Shown here: piece after piece, positions 1-9,523 of the stretch | Position numbering within the stretch: position 1 is the first letter of the stretch | How the letters are laid out: every line of letters begins with the position of its first letter | Assembly (NCBI GenBank): GCA_963751775.1 | Contig: CAVVVW010000002.1 | Span: 1 to 64,000, forward strand | DNA from: CADEEN01 sp963751775 | GTDB taxonomy: Bacteria; Pseudomonadota; Gammaproteobacteria; Burkholderiales; Burkholderiaceae_C | Direction of reading: 5' to 3' | Length of the DNA: 64,000 nucleotides | Program-made: the position numbers and the translations under genes | The notes under the pieces: generated by a model | Seen by the model: the letters and a program-made list of their open reading frames with translations, nothing else | Databases searched by the model: none | What the model was told of the DNA's origin: nothing

Positions 1-33
1 CTGGTGCTGTTCAACCCCGCGCCCGTGACCTGA
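1..33 (+). CDS. 3' end of an unidentified gene
   Basis: The first ten codons of the window read in frame to a TGA at 31-33 and end in FNPAPVT. This is consistent with the C-terminus of a gene that starts outside the window on the plus strand. Too little is visible to name it. It converges on the MFS gene that ends at 91. Confidence 0.35.
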   Translation: MVLFNPAPVT

Positions 34-90
34 GCCGCCGCGCGGCAAGCCAGGGCCGGTTCACACGACAGACGGCGGTGCGAACATGCC

Positions 91-1299
91 CTAATGCGCT
101 GGCGCGCCGGCGACCGGCCGCTGCAGCGTCGCCAGCAGCGCGCCCAAGGCCAGCACCGCGGCCGAGACGACGAAGCCGCGCGCCAGGCCGCCAGGCCCGT
201 CGGCCACCCAACCGACCAGGCTCGGCCCGATGATCTGGCCGGCGGCGAAGACGATGGTGAAGGCAGCAATACCACCCGGCCACGCCGCAGCCGGCAGGTT
301 GTGGCGCACCAGCGCCGTGGTCGACGCCACCACCGAGAGAAAGACGCCGCCGAACAGCGCACCGGAGGCAAACACCACCAGCGGCTGGGCACTGAGCACC
401 GGCAGCAGCGTGGCCAATGCGAGCAGGCCGTTGAACAGGGCCAGCGGCCAGCCGCCGCGGTGGCGCTGCAGCAGCCCGGCCCACAGCCACGACGACGCCA
501 TCACGCCGGCGCCGAGCAGGACGTAGAAGGCCACGATCTGCGCGGCCGGCAGTTGCTGCTCGCGCAACAGTGTGATGACGAAGGTCATGTAGCCGATGTA
601 GCCGAAGCCGAACAGCAGATAGGCGGCCAGACCGAAGCCGAGCGGCCGCCAAGCGAACGCCGCGTGCCCACTCCTTGCGCCGGGCGCGCTGGCAACCGAG
701 CGTGTCGCGCGCAGCGCCAACGCGGTCGCCAGCAGCGCCACCACGGCCAGCCCGAACCAGGCCCAGCGCCAGCCGGCGGCGCCGCTCAGCGCCAGCCAGG
801 CCGGCACCAGCAAGGCCGAGACGACGATGCCCAATCCAACGCCGCCGTAGTAGATGCCGAGCACCAGGCCGGCCGACGCACGCCGCGATTCGGTCACGGC
901 GTTGGCGCTGCCGAGCCGCGCCGCCAGCAGGCCGCCGGCGACGAAAGCGGCGGCGCTGGCCACCCCGCTTACGCCGCGCAGCGCATACAACACGGCGTCA
1001 CTGCCAGCGAGCCCATGCAGAGCCAGCAGCAGCGCGGTGACGAACATGCCGGCCAGCATCAGCGCGCGCGCGTCGTGGCGTGCCAGCCAGCGTGGGGCCA
1101 GCAAGGCGCCCAGCAGATAGCCCGCGGCGTTGACGGTGTTCATGGCACCCGCGGTGAGGTAGCTCCAGCCGAGGTCGGCGCGCATCGGCGGCAACAGCAG
1201 TGCGTAGGAAAACCGCGCCAGGCCGAGCGCCACCGCAGCGCCGAGCGCCAACGCGGCGGCCGTCCACAGCGGTGATGGCGCGCGCGCCGCGACGCTCAC
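91..1299 (-). CDS. MFS transporter, YbfB/YjiJ-like
   Basis: Inner-membrane major facilitator of about 402 residues with roughly 12 hydrophobic segments. The N-terminal half has the G-A-R-F-S-Y-x-L-L-P-P-M pattern after the first helix that is typical of YbfB/YjiJ-like MFS proteins. The substrate is not predictable. The frame stays open to 1539, but the residues upstream of 1299 are Arg-rich and match no MFS N-terminus, so I start at the GTG at 1299. That GTG overlaps the TGA of the upstream HAD gene (GTGA, 1296-1299), which suggests translational coupling in a two-gene transcript. Confidence 0.85.
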   Translation of the reverse strand: MSVAARAPSPLWTAAALALGAAVALGLARFSYALLLPPMRADLGWSYLTAGAMNTVNAAGYLLGALLAPRWLARHDARALMLAGMFVTALLLALHGLAGSDAVLYALRGVSGVASAAAFVAGGLLAARLGSANAVTESRRASAGLVLGIYYGGVGLGIVVSALLVPAWLALSGAAGWRWAWFGLAVVALLATALALRATRSVASAPGARSGHAAFAWRPLGFGLAAYLLFGFGYIGYMTFVITLLREQQLPAAQIVAFYVLLGAGVMASSWLWAGLLQRHRGGWPLALFNGLLALATLLPVLSAQPLVVFASGALFGGVFLSVVASTTALVRHNLPAAAWPGGIAAFTIVFAAGQIIGPSLVGWVADGPGGLARGFVVSAAVLALGALLATLQRPVAGAPAH

Positions 1300-2102
1300 G
1301 CTGCCACCCGCGCGGCGATCAGTGCGCGCGCCACCTCGGCAAAACCCGCACCCCGTTCGCCGTCGGCGAGGTACGCCGGCCAGGTGTGCAAGCGGTCGGC
1401 AAACTGGCGCAGGTTGGCCACGCCGATCGAGAGCGGGAAGTGGCCGAACATGGCCTGGTCGTTGGTCGAGTCGCCGACATAGACCCAGCGCCCGATCTCG
1501 GCGTCGAGTTCGCGGCCGAACAGACGGCGCAACATCCAACGCGCGCCCGACAGCTTGGTGTGGTCGCCGAACCAGCCGTTGACGTGGATCGAGCTGACGG
1601 TGGCGTGCATGCCCTCGCGCTGCATCACGGCCACCACGCGCGCCACCGCATCGGCGTCGAGGTGGGCGAACTCGCTGTGGTCGATGGCGATGTCGGTGAC
1701 GCGGCCGGCGCTGTCCTGCGCCAGCGTTGCGGCGGGCACTTCGCTCAGCACCATGGCCGACACGGCACGCAGGCGCAGCGCGTTGCGCGCTCGCGTGGCC
1801 TCGTCCTGCGCGTACTCGGTGTGCAGGCGCTCGCCGTCGCGGAACATCGCCACCGCGCCGTTCTCGGCGACGATGGCGGCCACCGGCCAGTCTGTCGCGA
1901 ACGGCAGGCTCCAGCCCATCGGCCTGCCGGTGATGGCGATCACCGGCAGGCCGGCGGCGCGCAAGGAGCGCAGCGCGTCCAGCGCCGCGGGCTCGATCGC
2001 ACCGTCACGCGTCAGCGTATCGTCGATATCGGTGAAGACGCCGACCACCTGGCGCGCCAGGGTGGTCGGCAAGTCGGCGAGGGGGCGGGGACGCTGGGCC
2101 AT
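1296..2102 (-). CDS. HAD-IIB family phosphatase
   Basis: Cytoplasmic haloacid-dehalogenase phosphatase of about 268 residues. Motif I is D-I-D-D-T-L-T near residue 26, with the nucleophilic and acid/base aspartates. A G-R-P motif II-like region follows, then a C2-type cap, and motif IV is V-G-D-S-T-N-D-Q-A-M-F. This fits the Cof/sucrose-phosphatase-like HAD-IIB group that acts on small phosphorylated metabolites. The substrate is unknown. I prefer the ATG at 2102; a GTG lies in frame at 2120. It is coupled to the downstream MFS gene by a four-base overlap, so the pair may process and move the same compound, but that is inference. Confidence 0.82.
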   Translation of the reverse strand: MAQRPRPLADLPTTLARQVVGVFTDIDDTLTRDGAIEPAALDALRSLRAAGLPVIAITGRPMGWSLPFATDWPVAAIVAENGAVAMFRDGERLHTEYAQDEATRARNALRLRAVSAMVLSEVPAATLAQDSAGRVTDIAIDHSEFAHLDADAVARVVAVMQREGMHATVSSIHVNGWFGDHTKLSGARWMLRRLFGRELDAEIGRWVYVGDSTNDQAMFGHFPLSIGVANLRQFADRLHTWPAYLADGERGAGFAEVARALIAARVAA

Positions 2103-2135
2103 CGCGGCACAGTGTCCCACGCGGCATGGCGCCGC

Positions 2136-2573
2136 TCACGCCTCGGGGGCTGCCTGCGTCACCACGGTCTGCGCGGCGACCTGGCTGTCGAACTGCATGA
2201 ACGAACGCGCCAGCAGTTCGGGCAGCCCGAGCGCGATGACCAGCGACAGCACCAGCGCAAACGCCCGCGGCAGCATGGCCTGCGGCGCGGGCAACAGCGC
2301 GCCGAGACGCCGCGCCATGCCCATCGCCGGCTGCACGAGCTGCAGCCGGGTGCGGCCGATGCCCTCGACGATGGCGCGACCGCGGTGGGTCACGCGCAAT
2401 TCTTCGCCTGGCTGCGCGAAGCGATCCTCGGGCTGGCCTTCCTCGGTCAACCACGCGCGGCCGGAAAGCACCTTGATGCGCGTGCCGGGGCGGTCGGCGA
2501 GGACCAGCAACTGCTGGTGCGCCAGCTCTTGGGTACGGGTGATTGGTTGCGAAGAGGTGATGGCGATGTTCAC
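2136..2573 (-). CDS. DUF2917 family protein (copy A)
   Basis: About 145 residues. The N-terminal half is a small beta-rich DUF2917/cupin-like module (motifs T-R-I-K-V-L-S-G-R-A-W-L-T, P-G-E-E-L-R-V). One hydrophobic segment near residues 95-115 could be a membrane anchor. Start: GTG at 2573 with GGAGG six bases upstream, which is better supported than an ATG at 2633. The gene is divergent from a LysR regulator that begins at about 2690, and the same arrangement occurs at 9388-10829. Function is unknown; the context suggests a target of its divergent regulator. Confidence 0.75.
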   Translation of the reverse strand: MNIAITSSQPITRTQELAHQQLLVLADRPGTRIKVLSGRAWLTEEGQPEDRFAQPGEELRVTHRGRAIVEGIGRTRLQLVQPAMGMARRLGALLPAPQAMLPRAFALVLSLVIALGLPELLARSFMQFDSQVAAQTVVTQAAPEA

Positions 2574-2653
2574 TTGAAGCCTCCATGAGCCGCGCTGCGG
2601 CATGGCGCTATTGAATGCCTTGGGCCGGGCCACGACAAACGAAACGATCGCAG

Positions 2654-2682
2654 TTGATGCATGCGTTCATTGCATGTATGGT
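2654..2682 (+). promoter_or_regulatory. Putative promoter and LysR-type dyad
   Basis: In the divergent DUF2917/LysR intergenic region, TTGATG (2654-2659) and TATGGT (2677-2682) are spaced 17 bp apart as a -35/-10 pair. The perfect dyad ATGCA-N9-TGCAT (2657-2675) lies between them and resembles an LTTR site. A promoter here would leave almost no leader in front of the ATG at 2690. This is a pattern-based prediction only. Confidence 0.35.
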
Positions 2683-2689
2683 GTCGGCG

Positions 2690-3667
2690 ATGGCCACCCG
2701 CCCAAGTCAGACCAAACAGGCCCGAGCGCGCCGCCGCCGCCCGATCCAGCTGGCGGCGCTGCGCGGCTTCGAGGCCTCGGCCAGGCACCTATCGTTCACC
2801 TTGGCGGCCGACGAGCTGGCGCTGACCCAATCCTCGATCAGCCGCCAGGTTGCTGCGATGGAGAGCCAGGTCGGCAGGGCGCTGTTCGTGCGCAAGACGC
2901 GGGCCCTGGAGTTGACCGCCGACGGCCGGCAGCTGCACATGGTGGTCGCGCAGGCGCTGGCCGGCATCGACCGCTGCGTCGACGAGATTCGGGGCCTGGA
3001 CCAACCCCCGCGCATCGGCTTGACCACGTATGCGTCGTTTGCATCCTTGTGGTTGGGCCCGCGGCTGGCCGTGTTCCAACGCCAGTACCCCGAGATCGAG
3101 ATCCGCGTCGACGCCAGCGACCGCGTGGTCGACCTCACAACCGAGGGCCTCGACCTGGCGATCCGGCGCTGCCTGCCATCGCGGCTCGGCGACGCCGGGC
3201 ACGCCACCCAGCTGTGCGAGGAGTTCGCGACGCCGGCGCTGAGCCCGCAACTGCTCGAGCGTGCCGGCACGCGCCTGCACAAGCCGGCCGATCTGCAGCA
3301 CCTGCCGCTGATCGAGATGGACGACGAGCGCTGGCAGGCCTGGCGCGCGGGCGGCTGGGCCCGCTGGTTCGAAAGCGTCGGCGTGCCACCGCAGCCGGCC
3401 TCCGGGGGCAAGCTGATTTTCGGTTTCGTCGACCAGGCGATGCAGGCCGCCGTGCGCGGCCAGGGCGTGGTGATGGGCCTGACGCCGATGCTGGCCGATG
3501 CGGTCGCCAGCGGGCAACTGGTGACGCCGTTCCCTCGCCTGATGCTGGCCACCGGCTACCGCTACTACCTCGTCGTGCGCCCGGAGCGGGCCACCGCGCC
3601 GGAGGTGGCCGCATTCGTGCGCTGGATCAGCGACGAGTTCGCGCGCCGGCCGCAGCCGCAGGGCTGA
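2690..3667 (+). CDS. LysR-family transcriptional regulator (copy A, GcvA-like)
   Basis: About 325 residues. The N-terminal winged helix-turn-helix is near residues 20-80 (L-R-G-F-E-A-S-A-R-H-L-S-F, then L-T-Q-S-S-I-S-R-Q). A periplasmic-binding-like effector domain follows. The sequence layout is GcvA-like and close in arrangement to the LysR at 9852. The start is uncertain: in-frame ATGs at 2615 and 2657 lie upstream, but the HTH distance from the N-terminus fits 2690. It is transcribed away from a DUF2917 gene, so it probably regulates that gene and itself. Confidence 0.85.
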   Translation: MATRPSQTKQARARRRRPIQLAALRGFEASARHLSFTLAADELALTQSSISRQVAAMESQVGRALFVRKTRALELTADGRQLHMVVAQALAGIDRCVDEIRGLDQPPRIGLTTYASFASLWLGPRLAVFQRQYPEIEIRVDASDRVVDLTTEGLDLAIRRCLPSRLGDAGHATQLCEEFATPALSPQLLERAGTRLHKPADLQHLPLIEMDDERWQAWRAGGWARWFESVGVPPQPASGGKLIFGFVDQAMQAAVRGQGVVMGLTPMLADAVASGQLVTPFPRLMLATGYRYYLVVRPERATAPEVAAFVRWISDEFARRPQPQG

Positions 3668-3746
3668 GCGTCGCCATCACGGCGCCGGGAGCAGCCGCAG
3701 CGTTGTGCGTCGCCGTCGCGGCGCCGGCCGCCGCGGGCCGCGCGAC

Positions 3747-3774
3747 TCGACGCGGCGCGGCATCCCGCTACAAT
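3747..3774 (+). promoter_or_regulatory. Predicted promoter of the ahcY operon
   Basis: TACAAT at 3769-3774 is a good -10 box, with a weak TCGACG -35 at 3747-3752 (16-bp spacer). Transcription would start at about 3781, exactly where the riboswitch P1 stem begins, which supports the assignment. Confidence 0.6.
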
Positions 3775-3780
3775 GCGCGG

Positions 3781-3850
3781 CTTCCGAGGAGCGTTGCAAC
3801 CCCGTCCTGGGGCCAGGCTCGGAAGTCACCATTGCAACCGCGCTCACCTG
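3781..3850 (+). promoter_or_regulatory. S-adenosylhomocysteine (SAH) riboswitch
   Basis: The leader of ahcY matches the SAH aptamer architecture. A perfect 8-bp P1 stem pairs CTTCCGAG (3781-3788) with CTCGGAAG (3818-3825). A small internal hairpin has C4/G4 arms (3800-3803, 3809-3812). The GAGCG and TTGCAA of the 5' strand can pair in a pseudoknot with TTGCAA (about 3832-3837) and the CGCTC that follows. Known SAH riboswitches turn on SAH-recycling genes when SAH accumulates. Here the element precedes ahcY-tlyA-metF and ends about 75 nt before the ahcY start. Confidence 0.9.
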
Positions 3851-3925
3851 CACGATGGCGTCGTGGGTGAGCACCGGATGTCCCCGCTGGCCGTCGTGCA
3901 GGTTCCTCACCGTTTGGAGCCCGAG

Positions 3926-5404
<1,479 letters not shown>

Positions 5405-5410
5405 TGCGCC

Positions 5411-5460
5411 ACCCCCGGAGCGGCTTCGCCGCTCCCCCTCGAGGGGGCAACGCCAGCGGC
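5411..5460. repeat. Palindromic G+C-rich intergenic element
   Basis: Between ahcY and tlyA there are two nested foldbacks: GGAGCGGC-TTC-GCCGCTCC (5417-5435) and the palindrome CCCCCTCGAGGGGG (5434-5447). The style resembles the element at 61153-61227 and the hairpin at 34549-34568, so it is likely a dispersed Burkholderiales intergenic repeat. It could attenuate or stabilise the operon transcript. Confidence 0.6.
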
Positions 5461-5509
5461 CGGGCAAAGCCCGATCCGCGGCGTTTGCTGGGGAAGGCAA
5501 CCCGCTTCG

Positions 5510-6247
5510 ATGCGCGCCGACCAACTCATCCTGCAACGCGGCCTCGCGCCCACACGCTCGGCCGCGCAACGCCTGATCACGCACGGCGCCGTGCGCTGGC
5601 TGGGGCCCAAAGGCTGGGCCGTGCCAAGCAAGGCCGGCGAGGACCTGCCCGATGGCTGCGAGATCGAGATCACCGACGACGCCGAGCTGCGCTGGGTGTC
5701 GCGCGGCGGTCTGAAGCTCGACGCCGCGCTGACACGCAGCGGGCTGGCCGTGGCGGGCCGCCACGCACTCGACGTCGGGCAAGGCAGCGGTGGCTTCACC
5801 GACGTGCTGCTGGCGCGTGGCGCGGCCTCGGTGGTCGGCGTCGACGTCGGCCATGGCCAGCTGCATCCCCGGCTTCGTGCCGACGCACGCGTCACGGCGC
5901 TCGAGGGCGTCAATGCGCGCCACCTCGACGCCGCGGCGCTGCCGCGCGCTCGGTTCGACCTGATCGTCGGCGACCTGTCGTTCATCTCGCTGACGCTCGT
6001 GCTGCCGGCGCTGGCGCCGCTGCTGCGCGGCGACCTGCTGATGCTGGTGAAGCCGCAGTTCGAGTTGCAGCCGGCCGACATCGGCAAGGGCGGGATGGTC
6101 GCCGACCCGGCGGCCCATGCGCGCGTCGAGGCCCGCATCCGCGCCGCCTGCGGCGCGATCGGCCTCGGTGTGCGCGACTACTTCGAAAGCGCCGTCGCCG
6201 GTGGCGATGGCAACCGTGAATACTTTCTCTGGGCCGAGAAGACATGA
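5510..6247 (+). CDS. tlyA: TlyA-family rRNA 2'-O-methyltransferase (S4 + FtsJ-like)
   Basis: 245 residues. An N-terminal S4 RNA-binding domain (about 1-60, R-A-D-Q-L-I-L-Q-R-G-L-A) is followed by a Rossmann methyltransferase domain with the SAM motif A-L-D-V-G-Q-G-S-G-G-F-T-D. Later, V-G-D-L-S-F-I-S-L and L-V-K-P-Q-F-E match the TlyA/FtsJ fold. The family 2'-O-methylates rRNA using SAM; some members are named hemolysin A. The ATG at 5510 lies about 105 nt after ahcY, past a palindromic element. The stop overlaps the metF start (ATGA). Its SAM dependence fits a place in a SAH-controlled operon. Confidence 0.9.
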   Translation: MRADQLILQRGLAPTRSAAQRLITHGAVRWLGPKGWAVPSKAGEDLPDGCEIEITDDAELRWVSRGGLKLDAALTRSGLAVAGRHALDVGQGSGGFTDVLLARGAASVVGVDVGHGQLHPRLRADARVTALEGVNARHLDAAALPRARFDLIVGDLSFISLTLVLPALAPLLRGDLLMLVKPQFELQPADIGKGGMVADPAAHARVEARIRAACGAIGLGVRDYFESAVAGGDGNREYFLWAEKT

Positions 6248-7080
6248 GCACTGCCGTTCCGATCAGCTTCGAGTTCTTCCCGCCGCACACCGCTGTCGGC
6301 GACGACAAGCTCAAGCTCGTGGTGCAGGAGCTGGGCCACTTCAAGCCCGAGTTCTTCAGCGTCACCTACGGCGCCGGCGGATCGACGCGCGACAAGACGC
6401 TGCAGACCGTGCAGGCCATTGCGGCGGCCGGCTTCGACGCCGCACCCCACCTGTCCTGCGTCGGTTCGACGCGCGAAGGCATCGTCGCCACGCTGGCCAC
6501 CTACCGCGCGCAGAACATCCGCCGCATCGTCGCGCTGCGCGGCGACATGCCCAGCGGCACCGCGGTCAGCGGCGAATTGCGCTACGCCGCCGAACTGGTG
6601 CGCCTGATACGCCAGGCGCAGGGCGACGACTGGACGATCGAGGTCGCGGCCTATCCCGAATACCACCCGGGCCAGCGCTATGCCGCGCGCGATCTGCAGC
6701 ACTTTGCCGACAAGATCAAGGCCGGCGCCAGCAGCGCCATCACCCAGTTCTTCTTCAACCCCGACGCCTACTTCCACTTCGTCGAGCAGACGCGCAAGCT
6801 CGGCGTCACGGTGCCGGTCGTGCCGGGCATCATGCCGTTCCACAATTTCGCCCGCATCGCCCAGTTCTCGGCCCGCGACGGCATCGACATCCCGCGCTGG
6901 GTGGCACTGAAGATGGAAGGCTTCATGGACGACACCGCGTCGATCCGGGCCTTCGGCCTGGACGTGATCGCCGGCCTGTGCGAAAAGCTGATCGCCGGCG
7001 GCGCGCCGGGGCTGCACTTCTACACCCTCAACCAGTCCGCGCTCACGGCCGAGCTTTGCAGGCGGTTGCGGCTGGGGTGA
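6244..7080 (+). CDS. metF: 5,10-methylenetetrahydrofolate reductase
   Basis: 278 residues. This flavoprotein TIM barrel reduces methylene-THF to methyl-THF, the methyl donor for homocysteine-to-methionine conversion, so it closes the cycle started by AhcY. Signatures are S-F-E-F-F-P-P at the N-terminus, T-Y-G-A-G-G-S-T near residue 40, R-G-D (FAD/folate loop), and Q-F-F-F-N near residue 177. The ATG overlaps the tlyA stop, so translation is probably coupled. The 3' end overlaps the convergent MFS gene by 61 nt. Confidence 0.96.
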   Translation: MSTAVPISFEFFPPHTAVGDDKLKLVVQELGHFKPEFFSVTYGAGGSTRDKTLQTVQAIAAAGFDAAPHLSCVGSTREGIVATLATYRAQNIRRIVALRGDMPSGTAVSGELRYAAELVRLIRQAQGDDWTIEVAAYPEYHPGQRYAARDLQHFADKIKAGASSAITQFFFNPDAYFHFVEQTRKLGVTVPVVPGIMPFHNFARIAQFSARDGIDIPRWVALKMEGFMDDTASIRAFGLDVIAGLCEKLIAGGAPGLHFYTLNQSALTAELCRRLRLG

Positions 7081-8360
7081 CCTGTGCGACGCCGCGGCAA
7101 TGCGACGCGGTCTGCCCAACGATCGAAACCGATCGGGCTCAGACAGCCGCCGCCGGCAGCCGCGCTCAGCACGCGCAGCTCGGAGCCGAAGATGACACCG
7201 GCCTGCACGATGAATCCCGCGAGTGCCAGCACCAGGCAGGCGGATTCGCTCCAGGTGGCGCCGACGAAGCCGCCGAGCGCAGCCCCGATCGGCCGCGCAC
7301 CCGTGTTGGCCGCCAGGAAGATCGCCGACACGCGGCCCAGCATGGCACCGGGCGTGACGGTCTGACGCAAGGTCGTCGAGGTGATGGTCCAGACGATCGG
7401 GCCGGCACCGAACAGGAAGAAGCCGAGACCGGCGACGGCCCCGGATGGAACGGCGATGGTCGCGACCAGCGTCAGCGCCGCGAGCACCGACACCGCCGGG
7501 CCGAGCTGGATCGCGCGGCCGAACGGCAAACGAGCGACCACGCGCGGTGCCAGCAACGCGCCCGTCACCATGCCAGCGCCGTACGCGCCCAGCGTGAAGC
7601 CGATCGCCGCGGCGCTCAATCCGAGCACGCGAACGGCATACGGCACGTAGGCGGCCTGCAGCACGAACCACGAGACATTCCAGACCACGGCCGTCAACAG
7701 GATGGGGCGCAGCAGGGCGTGATGCCAGACCAGGCGCGCACCGTCGCGCAGTTCGAACCACGGGTGGCGCGGTGCCATCGCCGCGCGTGGCGGCTCGACC
7801 AGTTGCCACAGCAGGGCCAGCGCCGCGGCCGACAGCACGGCGGCCAGCACGAAGGCCGCGCTCGCGCCGGCCCATGCCACCAGAGCACCCCCCAGTGCAG
7901 GCCCGGCCGCGAAGGCCGCACTGCGCGCCAACTCGAGCCGTCCGTTGGCCCGGGCGAGCCCCTCGCGCGGCACCAGCGAAGGCACCAGCGCAGGCGCCGC
8001 CACGCTGAAGCCCACCGTGCCGATGGCACCGATGAAGCCCAGCACGGCCAACAAGCCGATCGACAAGCGATCGACGGCGACGGCCGTCAGCAATGCCAGC
8101 AAGGCCAACCCTCGCAGCGCCTCGGACGCCAACATCAGCCGCCGGCGCGAGCCGCGGTCGGCGAGCAACCCGATCGGGATCGACAACAACAGGAACGGCA
8201 GGCTTTGCGCGAAGGCCAGCAGGCCGATCTCGCCCGCCCCCGCGCCCAGGGCGAGGACGGCCACGATGGGCACCGCCGCCAGGCTCAGTTGCTCGGCCGA
8301 TTGCGCGGCCAGGTTGGACCAGGCCAATGTGGTGATGGAGCGAGCCGGCGGCGAAGTCAT
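7020..8360 (-). CDS. MFS transporter, DHA3/enterobactin-exporter-like
   Basis: 446-residue inner-membrane transporter with about 12 hydrophobic helices. The first-loop motif P-I-G-L-L-A-D-R-G-S-R-R is the classic MFS D-R-x-x-R-R signature. Layout resembles DHA3/EntS-type drug or siderophore exporters; the substrate is unknown. The last 45 or so residues are a non-hydrophobic Arg-rich tail that runs 61 nt into the 3' end of metF on the opposite strand, so the natural stop may be affected by a frame break. Start: ATG at 8360, just upstream of an 8-bp dyad. Confidence 0.85.
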   Translation of the reverse strand: MTSPPARSITTLAWSNLAAQSAEQLSLAAVPIVAVLALGAGAGEIGLLAFAQSLPFLLLSIPIGLLADRGSRRRLMLASEALRGLALLALLTAVAVDRLSIGLLAVLGFIGAIGTVGFSVAAPALVPSLVPREGLARANGRLELARSAAFAAGPALGGALVAWAGASAAFVLAAVLSAAALALLWQLVEPPRAAMAPRHPWFELRDGARLVWHHALLRPILLTAVVWNVSWFVLQAAYVPYAVRVLGLSAAAIGFTLGAYGAGMVTGALLAPRVVARLPFGRAIQLGPAVSVLAALTLVATIAVPSGAVAGLGFFLFGAGPIVWTITSTTLRQTVTPGAMLGRVSAIFLAANTGARPIGAALGGFVGATWSESACLVLALAGFIVQAGVIFGSELRVLSAAAGGGCLSPIGFDRWADRVALPRRRTGHPSRNRLQSSAVSADWLRV

Positions 8361-8361
8361 T

Positions 8362-8390
8362 TGATGGCGGTCCTCTGCGAGGCGCCATCA
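8362..8390. promoter_or_regulatory. Inverted repeat upstream of the MFS gene
   Basis: TGATGGCG (8362-8369) and CGCCATCA (8383-8390) form perfect 8-bp arms with a 13-nt spacer, immediately upstream of the MFS start codon. It could be an operator or a 5' leader hairpin that covers the ribosome binding site. No regulator gene lies next to it. Confidence 0.35.
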
Positions 8391-8463
8391 TGGCCGCGAT
8401 GCCGTGGCACGACTGGCTGTTTTCGGACCCGTGATCGGGCCCCGTGACGACCCGACAGGCCGG

Positions 8464-9096
8464 TCAGGGGTCGCGCTGCCAGGCCACGCCGTCTTCCGTC
8501 AGCACCGCGTCCAGCGGCACGTCGTGCGCCTCGGCCTCGAGCCATGGCACGAAGCCGTGCGAGTAGCCGACGCCGAGCGTGAACGGCCGCGGCTCGAGCG
8601 TGGCCAGGGTGCGGTCGTAGAAGCCGCCGCCGTAGCCCAGCCGCATGCCCTTGGGCCCGAAGCCGACGCAGGGCACCAGCAGCAACTGCGGCTCGAAGCG
8701 GTCGGTGTCCTTCGGCTTGGGGATGCCGTAGGCGTCGTCCTCCATCGGGCAGCCGGGGTACCAGACGTGAAAGCGCAGGCGTTTGGTCTCGCGGTCGATC
8801 ACCGGCAGCCCGATCTGGCGGTGCCGGCCCTTCACGTCCTCGCCCTCGGTCCAGCGGTACAGCGCCGGCAGCGCGTCGAACTCGCCCTTGATCGGCCAAT
8901 ACGCGCCGATCGCGGTCTCGTCGCGATTGACCAGCCACACGCGCAGCACCTCCTGCAGGTGCATCGCGCGCTGGTGGCGGTCGTGCAGGGCCATGCGCTC
9001 GGCCTGCAGCTGGCGCCGCAGCAATTTCTTGTCGCGCGGCGGGGTCAGGTTGAAGTCGGGGGTCATGGACGGCGGCGCGGGCATTGAAGTGCGCAT
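8464..9096 (-). CDS. 5-formyltetrahydrofolate cyclo-ligase
   Basis: 210 residues. It converts 5-formyl-THF with ATP to 5,10-methenyl-THF, returning folate to the one-carbon pool. The family signature G-Y-G-G-G-F-Y-D-R-T-L is near residue 160, preceded by L-L-V-P-C-V-G-F and a basic N-terminal K-K-L-L-R-R-Q segment. Start: ATG at 9096; an internal ATG at 9066 is possible. In related genomes this gene often sits next to the lytic transglycosylase; here a TfoX/DUF2917/LysR cassette lies between them. No 6S RNA was recognised nearby. Confidence 0.93.
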   Translation of the reverse strand: MRTSMPAPPSMTPDFNLTPPRDKKLLRRQLQAERMALHDRHQRAMHLQEVLRVWLVNRDETAIGAYWPIKGEFDALPALYRWTEGEDVKGRHRQIGLPVIDRETKRLRFHVWYPGCPMEDDAYGIPKPKDTDRFEPQLLLVPCVGFGPKGMRLGYGGGFYDRTLATLEPRPFTLGVGYSHGFVPWLEAEAHDVPLDAVLTEDGVAWQRDP

Positions 9097-9118
9097 TGTG
9101 CCGACCTAGACTGACCCG

Positions 9119-9523
9119 ATGCGCAGCGACCTCGTCGACCACTGTCTCGAGTTGCTGGCCCCGCTCGGCGCGGTGCGCGCGCGCCGCATGTTCGGCGGCC
9201 ACGGCTTGTATTGCGACGACCTGTTCTTTGCGCTGATCGCGTCGGACCGGCTGTACCTGAAGGCCGATGCGCAGTCGCAGCCGGCGTTCGAAGGCGCCGG
9301 CGGCGAGCCCTTCGTCTACGAAGCCAGGGGCCGGGTCACCGCAACGAGCTACTGGACGGTGCCGGCCGAGGCGATGGAGTCGGCCGCTCAGATGCAGCCC
9401 TGGGCGCGGTTGGCCCTGGCCGCGGCGCTGCGGGCCAGGGCCGCCAAGCCCTCGGCCGCGCCACGCAAGGCGCGCGCACTGCCGGCCCAGACCCAGGCCG
9501 GAACCGCGCGGCGCAGACGGTGA
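9119..9523 (+). CDS. TfoX/Sxy N-terminal domain protein
   Basis: 134 residues. Residues 1-95 match the TfoX N-terminal fold: R-R-M-F-G-G-H-G-L-Y near residue 22, F-F-A-L-I-A-S-D-R-L-Y-L-K, and a later Y-W-T-V-P-A-E. The tail is Ala/Arg-rich and low-complexity. Stand-alone TfoX-N proteins are widespread and their role is unclear; the competence role of full-length Sxy cannot be assumed. The last third overlaps the 3' end of the convergent DUF2917 gene by 136 nt. Confidence 0.85.
   Translation: MRSDLVDHCLELLAPLGAVRARRMFGGHGLYCDDLFFALIASDRLYLKADAQSQPAFEGAGGEPFVYEARGRVTATSYWTVPAEAMESAAQMQPWARLALAAALRARAAKPSAAPRKARALPAQTQAGTARRRR

Noticed and set aside
2615..2689. Earlier ATG start for LysR copy A at 2615
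   Set aside because: It would add 25 residues before a normal HTH distance and would place the predicted promoter and dyad inside the gene.
8391..8463. 6S RNA next to the 5-formyl-THF cyclo-ligase
   Set aside because: The gap is too short and lacks the long open-bubble hairpin of 6S RNA; neither flank shows it.
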